Assembly (NCBI RefSeq): GCF_000497575.1 | Contig: NZ_APJI01000007.1 | Location: 1-64,000, forward strand | Direction of reading: 5' to 3' | Origin: Afipia sp. OHSU_II-C1 | GTDB taxonomy: Bacteria; Pseudomonadota; Alphaproteobacteria; Rhizobiales; Xanthobacteraceae | DNA length: 64,000 nucleotides | Shown: positions 58,528 to 64,000 of the stretch, in pieces | Position numbering within the stretch: the stretch's first letter is position 1 | Layout of the letters: every line of letters begins with the position of its first letter | Notes under the pieces: generated by a model | Told to the model about the DNA's origin: nothing | Database searches by the model: none | What the model saw: only the letters and a program-made list of their open reading frames with translations | Program-made: the position numbers and the translations under genes

Positions 58528-59537
58528 TGGCGAAGAAAGCGAAATCCGTTGCGGCGAAAAAGAAGGCGTCTGCGAAGCGCGCGGGCGCAAAGCCGAAGAC
58601 GGTGTTGAAGGCCGCAAAGCCGCTCAAGGCCGCACCCGGTGAGTTGCTGACGCTGCTCGATCTGGTGCGCTATGGCGTGAGCCGATTCGTCGAGGCCGGG
58701 CTGGTTTTCGCCCACGGTACCACCGATCCGGTGGCGGAAGCGGCGTTCATCGTCTGCGAGACGCTGCACCTGCATCCCGACCAGTTCGAGATGTTCGCCA
58801 ATGCGCGGGTCACCTCGCAAGAGGCCGCGAAAATTCTTGCGCTGATCGACAAGCGCATCGCCACCCGGAAACCTTCGGCCTATCTCGTCAACAAGATCTA
58901 CATGCGCGGCCTGCCGTTCTATGTCGACGAGCGCACCATTGTGCCGCGCTCCTTTATCGGCGAACTGCTGGATTCGCATTTCGGTGGTGACCTCGAAGAG
59001 GAAGGCGGGTCGCTGATCGACGATCCGGGCAACATCACACGCGTGCTCGATCTGTGCACCGGCTCGGGGTGTCTCGCGATCCTTGCCTGTCAGAGCTTTC
59101 CCAACGCGACCGTCGATGCGGTGGACATTTCACCGGATGCGCTGGCGGTCGCCGCGCGCAATGTCGCCGATTACGGTCTTGAGGACCGGATTTCGCTCTA
59201 CGAAGGCGATCTGTTCGACGCCATCGGCGATGCGCGCTACGACCTCATCATCACCAATCCGCCCTATGTGGATGCGGAAGGCATGGCGGGCCTGCCGCGC
59301 GAATGCCTGCATGAACCCTCGATTGCTTTCGATGGCGGCGACGACGGCCTCGATCTCGTGCGCAGGATTCTGGATGAGGCGAAGGATCACCTGACGCCGG
59401 ACGGCGGGCTGTTGTGTGAGATCGGCCGCGGCCGCGATGTGTTGGGGGATGCCTATCCGAACCTGCCGCTGCTGTGGCTCGACACCGAGGACTCTGACGG
59501 CGAGGTGTTCTGGATTCCGGCAGAGGCGCTGGCCTGA
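58527..59537 (+). CDS. prmB: 50S ribosomal protein L3 N(5)-glutamine methyltransferase
   Basis: A 336-residue methyltransferase of the HemK group. After a lysine/alanine-rich tail (residues 2-35, unlike the family and probably disordered) come the N-terminal helical domain, SAM motif VLDLCTGSGCLAI and the catalytic NPPYVDAEG (near 245). LPFYVDERTIVPRSFIGELL is typical of PrmB. It modifies Gln150 of L3. Start ATG overlaps moaE by one base. Confidence 0.92.
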   Translation: MAKKAKSVAAKKKASAKRAGAKPKTVLKAAKPLKAAPGELLTLLDLVRYGVSRFVEAGLVFAHGTTDPVAEAAFIVCETLHLHPDQFEMFANARVTSQEAAKILALIDKRIATRKPSAYLVNKIYMRGLPFYVDERTIVPRSFIGELLDSHFGGDLEEEGGSLIDDPGNITRVLDLCTGSGCLAILACQSFPNATVDAVDISPDALAVAARNVADYGLEDRISLYEGDLFDAIGDARYDLIITNPPYVDAEGMAGLPRECLHEPSIAFDGGDDGLDLVRRILDEAKDHLTPDGGLLCEIGRGRDVLGDAYPNLPLLWLDTEDSDGEVFWIPAEALA

Positions 59538-59548
59538 GGAGGGACGGC

Positions 59549-60013
59549 ATGTCGGCTGAACGCTTTCTATGCGAGGCGATCGATCTTGCGCGTGACAACG
59601 TCCGTCGCGGCGGCCGGCCGTTTGGCGCCGTGCTGGTGAAGGACGGCAAAGTGATTGCAACGGGCGTGAATGAAATTGGAGCCACCGGCGATCCGACGAC
59701 ACACGCAGAATTGCAGGCGATCCGCGCAGCGAGCCGCGCACTCGGTTCGCCGCGCCTTGACGGCTGCGTCATTTATGCGAGCGGCCATCCGTGCCCGATG
59801 TGCCTCGCGGCGATGCATCTCACCGGCATCACCGAAGTGACTTACGCCTATTCCAACGAGGACGGCGAGCCCTACGGGCTGTCGACGGCGGCGATCTATG
59901 CGGAGATGGCGCGGCCGGTTGCAGAACATCGGACACTCAAGGTGGCGTATGTGCCGGTGCGGCCGGAAGGCGCGGAAGACATTTATAAGATGTGGAAGGC
60001 GGCCGCTGGGTAG
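59549..60013 (+). CDS. Nucleoside deaminase (guanine/cytidine deaminase-like)
   Basis: A 154-residue zinc hydrolase of the CDA superfamily. Zinc site H52-A53-E54 (THAELQAI) and C82/C85 in PCPMCLAAM; the AYSNEDGEPYGLS region matches GuaD-type guanine deaminases and related purine deaminases. Substrate not certain. It starts 12 bp after prmB with GAGGAGGGACGG upstream. Confidence 0.9.
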   Translation: MSAERFLCEAIDLARDNVRRGGRPFGAVLVKDGKVIATGVNEIGATGDPTTHAELQAIRAASRALGSPRLDGCVIYASGHPCPMCLAAMHLTGITEVTYAYSNEDGEPYGLSTAAIYAEMARPVAEHRTLKVAYVPVRPEGAEDIYKMWKAAAG

Positions 60014-60047
60014 CGGCGCGCCTGTATTGCGATTCCGCTCCGGGCGC

Positions 60048-60701
60048 TTACTTCTTTGCGCGCTCAGCCTGGTCCCAGGCAAACTGGAGACCGGCGGTGC
60101 CGCCCAGCTCGATGTTGATATCGAGGAATGCGGGCACGGTGTCGGTGCGTTTCCAGTCGCGCTGAAGCTCGCAGAGCAGCTGCACGAGGGTAATCATCTT
60201 GCCGCCCGCCTGCTCGATCCGGCGCAGCGCCATCTCGTGCGAGAGGGCTGAGGTGCCGCCGACCGCATCGACCACGACATAGACTTCGTAGCCTTCCTTG
60301 AGTGCGTCGAGCGCGGGGAACGTCAGGCACGCTTCGGTCCACAGCGCGGTCATGATCAGTTTCTTGCGGCCGGTGGCCTTCACCGCCTTCAGGAATTCGA
60401 CGTCTTCCCATGAATTGATCGTGGTGCGGTCGTAGGTGGGATAGTCCGCCAGCACCTTCGCGAGCTGAGGGATCGGCGGTTTGTTGAGGCCGGTCTTCAC
60501 GTTGACCGTGGAGTGGACGACGGGAAGACCGTAGGCGATCGCGGTTTTCGCGGTGCCGACGATGTTCTTGACGAGAGCCGGGCGGTCCATCGAGGCGATC
60601 GAGTTCACCTGAACGGGCTGATAGTCGATAACGATGAATGCCGAGTTTTGCGGCGTGAGCAGATGATCCTTGGCCGGATCGCGGATGGCTTCGCTGGTCA
60701 T
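60048..60701 (-). CDS. YcaC-like cysteine hydrolase (isochorismatase superfamily)
   Basis: A 217-residue hydrolase. Catalytic residues in order: Asp in VIDYQPVQVNS, Lys (TGRKKLIMTALW region), and Cys in TEACLTFPALDAL. The N- and C-terminal sequence matches YcaC-type proteins of unknown substrate, commonly found beside pirin/LysR genes. It may be induced with the pirin gene upstream; a terminator separates them. RBS GGAAGGA. Confidence 0.9.
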   Translation of the reverse strand: MTSEAIRDPAKDHLLTPQNSAFIVIDYQPVQVNSIASMDRPALVKNIVGTAKTAIAYGLPVVHSTVNVKTGLNKPPIPQLAKVLADYPTYDRTTINSWEDVEFLKAVKATGRKKLIMTALWTEACLTFPALDALKEGYEVYVVVDAVGGTSALSHEMALRRIEQAGGKMITLVQLLCELQRDWKRTDTVPAFLDINIELGGTAGLQFAWDQAERAKK

Positions 60702-60808
60702 GATAGTTTTTCCTTCCTTCTTTGAGATGCTCGCAAGGGTGCCGCGCGCAGGCCACGCCTCCGCCGGTCGGGCGGGGCGAGCGCTCCGCCGCTGATGGGA
60801 TGTTTTCG

Positions 60809-60846
60809 AAAAAAATGCTCCGGCCTGGTCAGTCAGGCCGGAGCAT
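60809..60846 (-). terminator. Rho-independent terminator of the pirin gene
   Basis: ATGCTCCGGCCTG pairs perfectly with CAGGCCGGAGCAT around a 6-base loop. On the minus strand the stem is followed by TTTTTTT. Confidence 0.92.
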
Positions 60847-60850
60847 TGGT

Positions 60851-61720
60851 TTACGCGCGTGCGATCTCGCCGAAACGGCCCGAGTTGAAATCGTCAACGG
60901 CCTGACGGATTTCAGCCTCGCTGTTCATCACGAACGGGCCGTAGCCGACGATCGGCTCATCGATCGGTTCGCCTGTCAGCACCAGCACGATCGCATCGCT
61001 GCTTGCGTCGATGGTCGCACTGCTGCCGTTGCGGTCGAGCATCACCATTTCGGCCTCGCCGGCGTCCTGCGTGCCGTTGACGGTGATCCGGCCGGCGACA
61101 ACGACAAGCATGGTCGTGTGACCCTCGGGAAGATCGAGGGTGACGGCCGCGTCGCGGTTCACTCTCACGTCCCAGAGATTGATCGGCGTGAACGTCCGCG
61201 CCGGTCCCTTGCGGCCGTCTAAGGCCCCCGCAATCACCCGCACCCGCCCCGCGTTGCCGGGCAGATCGACCACGGGGATGTCGCTATCCGTAATCGTCTG
61301 ATAGCCCGGCTTGCTCATCTTGTCCTTCGCGGGGAGATTCACCCAGAGCTGGATCATGCGAAATGGCCCGCCGCTCCGCGTGAAACCCTTCGAGTGAAAC
61401 TCCTCGTGCAGGATGCCGCCGGCCGCGGTCATCCACTGCACGTCGCCGGGGCCGATCACGCCGCCCTTGCCGGTGGAATCCCGGTGTTCAACCTCACCGT
61501 CGTAGACGACTGTCACGGTCTCGAAGCCGCGATGCGGGTGCTGACCGACGCCACGCGGTTTGAATGCGGGCCCGAAACTGTACGGTCCGGCCTGATCGAG
61601 CAGCAGGAACGGACTGACATGCTCTCCGAGGCTGTCATAGGAAAACAGCGAGCGGACCGGAAAACCGTCGCCGATCCAGTGCATGTTGGGATTGCTGTAA
61701 GTGCCAAGAACCTTCTTCAT
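60851..61720 (-). CDS. Pirin family protein (YhhW-like)
   Basis: A 289-residue bicupin. The N-terminal cupin carries the metal site HPHRGFETVTVVYDGEVEHRD with His and Glu ligands; GPGDVQWMTAAGGILHEEFH completes it, so quercetinase-like dioxygenase or redox-sensing activity is possible. The C-terminal cupin (INLWDVRVNRDAAVTLDLP) is normally non-metal-binding. ATG at 61720 is preceded by CAGGAGATCC. Divergent from a LysR regulator that probably controls it. Confidence 0.93.
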   Translation of the reverse strand: MKKVLGTYSNPNMHWIGDGFPVRSLFSYDSLGEHVSPFLLLDQAGPYSFGPAFKPRGVGQHPHRGFETVTVVYDGEVEHRDSTGKGGVIGPGDVQWMTAAGGILHEEFHSKGFTRSGGPFRMIQLWVNLPAKDKMSKPGYQTITDSDIPVVDLPGNAGRVRVIAGALDGRKGPARTFTPINLWDVRVNRDAAVTLDLPEGHTTMLVVVAGRITVNGTQDAGEAEMVMLDRNGSSATIDASSDAIVLVLTGEPIDEPIVGYGPFVMNSEAEIRQAVDDFNSGRFGEIARA

Positions 61721-61816
61721 GATGGATCTCCTGGGCATCGGGGCGATCCCCGATTGCTGATGCACTGGTTGTATTATCGGAACAGTCACGCCAGAAGATT
61801 GCGAGAATGCACTCTG

Positions 61817-61834
61817 TGTCCTATAAATAGGACA
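61817..61834. promoter_or_regulatory. 18-bp perfect palindrome abutting the LysR start; likely operator
   Basis: TGTCCTAT AA ATAGGACA is perfect and ends one base before the LysR ATG, so a bound regulator would cover the lysR start and the pirin promoter region together. It fits a LysR autoregulatory site shared by the divergent pirin gene. Confidence 0.65.
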
Positions 61835-62752
61835 ATGCAGGACCTCAACGATCTCTATTATTTCGTCCAGGTGGTCGATCGCGGCGGCTTTGCCGCCGCG
61901 GGGCGTGCGCTGGGGATTCAGAAATCGAAGCTGAGCCGCAGGATCGCGCTGCTCGAAGAGCGGCTCGGCGTGCGGCTGATCCAGCGTTCCACGCGGCGAT
62001 TCTCTGTGACCGAGATTGGACAGGAGTATTACGAGCGCTGCGTGGCCGTGCTGGTCGAGGCCGAAGCCGCGCAGTCGGTGATCGAACGCGTCCGCTCGGA
62101 GCCGCGGGGCGTGATCCGGATGGCGTGTCCGACTGCGCTGATCAATTTTCAGTTCGGCGAGATGATTGCGCGATTCATGATCGCCAATCCGCACGTCGAG
62201 ATTCATCTGGAGAGCACCAACCGGCGGGTCGATGTGATCGGCGAAGGATTCGATATTGCGATCAGGGTGCGGTTTCCGCCGCTTGAGCATACCGAACTGG
62301 TGATGCGCCGGCTTGACGAGAGCACCCAGTGTCTCGTCGCCAGCCCTTCGTTGTTAAAGGAGCGAAAGCAGCTGAAAAGTCCGGCCGACCTGCATGGCTT
62401 GCCCAGTCTCGATCTCGGGCCACCGCATCGCGAGCACAGCTGGTCGCTCGACCATTCCGACGGAACGGCGGCAACCGTTCCTCACGATCCGCGACTCGTG
62501 ACGGACGATATGGCGGCGCTGCGCGAGGCCGCGATCAAGGGCGTCGGCATTGTGCAGCTGCCGACCATGATGGTCTGGCAGGATGTCCAGGCGGGACGAC
62601 TCGTTCCCGTCCTGCCGCAATGGATTCCCAAGAGCGGGATCATTCACGCGGTGTTTCCGTCGCGACGCGGATTGCTGCCCTCGGTGCGCGCGCTGGTGGA
62701 CTTCATGGTGAGTCAGTGTGATGCACGGCGGCACGCGGTCACAATGGGATAG
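61835..62752 (+). CDS. LysR-family transcriptional regulator
   Basis: A 305-residue regulator. The N-terminal HTH (LNDLYYFVQVVDRGGFAAAG, then IQKSKLSRRIALLEERLGVRL) is typical; residues 90-295 form the effector-binding domain. The start beginning MQDLNDLYYFV is canonical for this group; no Shine-Dalgarno is visible because the palindrome occupies that position, suggesting leaderless or operator-overlapped translation. It is divergent from the pirin gene, its likely target. In this group the ligand is often an electrophile or aromatic compound, which is not readable here. Confidence 0.93.
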   Translation: MQDLNDLYYFVQVVDRGGFAAAGRALGIQKSKLSRRIALLEERLGVRLIQRSTRRFSVTEIGQEYYERCVAVLVEAEAAQSVIERVRSEPRGVIRMACPTALINFQFGEMIARFMIANPHVEIHLESTNRRVDVIGEGFDIAIRVRFPPLEHTELVMRRLDESTQCLVASPSLLKERKQLKSPADLHGLPSLDLGPPHREHSWSLDHSDGTAATVPHDPRLVTDDMAALREAAIKGVGIVQLPTMMVWQDVQAGRLVPVLPQWIPKSGIIHAVFPSRRGLLPSVRALVDFMVSQCDARRHAVTMG

Positions 62753-62766
62753 CGCGCCGCCGCCGG

Positions 62767-63888
62767 TCACAGAACCTTTCTGATCCAGTTATGCTCATCG
62801 GCCGCGCGGCCGTACTGGATGTCGACCAGCTGCTTGCGCAGCCCCATTGCAACCGGGCCGGCAGCGCCGCCGTTGATAATGAAATCGCCGCTCGCGGAAC
62901 GCACCTTGCCGATCGGCGAGATGACCGCTGCCGTACCGCAGGCGAAGGCTTCCTTCAGCTTGCCGCTGGCCGCGTCCGCGCGCCACTGGTCGATCGTGTA
63001 GGTTTCCTCGCGCACGCGCGTGCCGGTTTCCTTCGCGAGCGCGATAATTGAGTCCCGCGTGATGCCCGGCAGGATGGTGCCGAGCGGCGGCGTCAGCAGC
63101 GAGCCGTCGTCGAACACGAAGAACACGTTCATGCCGCCGAGTTCTTCGATGTAGCGGCGCTCCACCGCATCCAGGAAGACCACCTGATCGCAGCCGTGAT
63201 CGATAGCTTCCGCCTGCGCACGCAGGCTTGCGGCGTAATTGCCGCCGCACTTGACGGCGCCGGTGCCGCCGATCGCGGCGCGCGTGTAGTTCTCCGACAC
63301 CCAGATCGACACCGGCGCAGGGCCGCCCTTGAAATAGGAGCCGACCGGCGACGCGATCACCGCGAAGATGTATTCGGCGGACGGCTTCACCCCGAGGAAG
63401 ACTTCGTTGGCGATCATGAAGGGGCGCAGGTAGAGGCTGCCTTCGCCGCCGGGAATCCAGTCGCGGTCGATGCGCACGAGCCGCTCGACCGCCTCGATGA
63501 ACACAGGCTCGGGCAGCGGCGCCATCGCCATCCGCTCGGCTGAACTGCGGAAGCGTTTGGCATTGGCGTCGGGACGGAACAGGTTCACGCCGCCATCGTC
63601 GCGCCTGTACGCCTTGAGGCCTTCGAAAATTTCCTGAGCGTAGTGCAGGACGGCTGTTGCCGGATCGAGCGCGAAGTTCGCGCGGGATTCGACGCGCGCG
63701 CCATGCCAGCCCTTGCCTTGGCTGTAGCGGACCACAGCCATATGGTCGGTGAAAACCCGCCCGAAGCCAGGGTCAACGAGTTTCGCCGCGCGGTCCTTGT
63801 CGGATGTCGGATTCGACGCAGGCTGCGTTTCGAATTCCAGCAGGATCTCGCCGTCGATCTTGTCGAATGAAACTCCCGAAATTCCCAT
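62767..63888 (-). CDS. ilvE: Branched-chain amino acid aminotransferase
   Basis: A 373-residue class IV aminotransferase that makes leucine, isoleucine and valine from their keto acids. VLHYAQEIFEGLKAYRR near the N-terminus, the PLP lysine K213 in GGTGAVKCGGNYAAS, YIEELGGMNVFFV and EAFACGTAAVISPIG are characteristic. The ATG at 63888 is preceded by GGAGAAGACC. A GC-rich hairpin (CCGGCCC/GGGCCGG) lies upstream near 63963-63982. Confidence 0.96.
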   Translation of the reverse strand: MGISGVSFDKIDGEILLEFETQPASNPTSDKDRAAKLVDPGFGRVFTDHMAVVRYSQGKGWHGARVESRANFALDPATAVLHYAQEIFEGLKAYRRDDGGVNLFRPDANAKRFRSSAERMAMAPLPEPVFIEAVERLVRIDRDWIPGGEGSLYLRPFMIANEVFLGVKPSAEYIFAVIASPVGSYFKGGPAPVSIWVSENYTRAAIGGTGAVKCGGNYAASLRAQAEAIDHGCDQVVFLDAVERRYIEELGGMNVFFVFDDGSLLTPPLGTILPGITRDSIIALAKETGTRVREETYTIDQWRADAASGKLKEAFACGTAAVISPIGKVRSASGDFIINGGAAGPVAMGLRKQLVDIQYGRAADEHNWIRKVL

Positions 63889-64000
63889 GGGGTCTTCTCC
63901 CGGCTCTTGATTGCAGTCCACGCGGCGGCGGGCTGGTTGGTTCAGGTCTTGGACCAGGCCCCGCCGGCCCGAGGGCCGGTTTCCGCTTTGGCGGAAGGCG

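Overview
The window looks like the chromosome of an alphaproteobacterium of the Nitrobacteraceae (Bradyrhizobium, Rhodopseudomonas, Afipia relatives). Evidence: high GC (67% in two sampled 60-base lines of galU and ileS), many family-typical conserved proteins (DUF459 SGNH-like, DUF1236, DUF4112, TadE/TadG, a TIGR01459-type HAD protein, the ileS-lspA-M16 run), a ROSE-type leader on a small heat shock gene, and GC-rich palindromic dispersed repeats. No rRNA, tRNA, CRISPR array, integrase or complete insertion sequence is visible. Assignments are from reading translations; no database search was run.

Layout. 1-600: a GNAT acetyltransferase broken by an in-frame TAA. 1.1-6.2 kb: small conserved proteins, a methanethiol S-methyltransferase-like membrane enzyme, a DUF4112 protein and the msrA-msrB methionine sulfoxide reductase pair. 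6.2-7.1 kb: about 960 bp with no supportable gene. 7.1-9.2 kb: a low-GC accessory island of six tightly coupled genes, five of them small helix-turn-helix-like proteins that resemble one another and one a 293-residue protein of unknown family, arranged divergently around a 17-bp perfect palindrome. This is the best candidate for an undescribed system. 9.2-16.4 kb: galU, a lytic transglycosylase, an SGNH-like protein lacking its expected catalytic residues, a TPR-methyltransferase and a DUF1236 protein. 16.4-23.1 kb: ynfA and the glutamate synthase pair gltD/gltB. 23.7-30.9 kb: secreted proteins, a lipoprotein pair, hsp20, a lysophospholipase-like hydrolase, a selenium-binding protein/methanethiol oxidase gene interrupted by an amber codon, and a membrane protein. 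31.0-39.5 kb: an M16 peptidase pair, lspA, ileS and ribF on the minus strand. 39.7-47 kb: a CheY-like receiver, a YdcZ-type transporter, a HAD phosphatase, a degenerate EAL protein, an omega-aminotransferase and TadE/TadG proteins. 47-64 kb: hisS, small enzymes, several small secreted proteins, RNase T2, rlmJ, a cold shock protein, an outer membrane protein, uvrC, the pgsA-moaD-moaE-prmB operon, a deaminase, the YcaC-like hydrolase/pirin/LysR group and ilvE.

Genes that work together: gltB and gltD form NADPH-glutamate synthase. msrA and msrB repair opposite methionine sulfoxide diastereomers, but in different compartments. moaD and moaE form molybdopterin synthase. ileS and lspA are translationally coupled. 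The divergent pirin and LysR genes share an 18-bp palindrome. mddA (intact) and the methanethiol oxidase gene (interrupted) are competing routes for methanethiol.

Repeats are a theme: two copies of a double-hairpin element (23.4 and 29.7 kb) with partial relatives at 40.7 and 49.4 kb, two copies of a CCCTCCCC palindromic element (10.2 and 46.9 kb) with a fragment inside the ileS reading frame, and two other common intergenic repeat types (18.3 and 50.1 kb).
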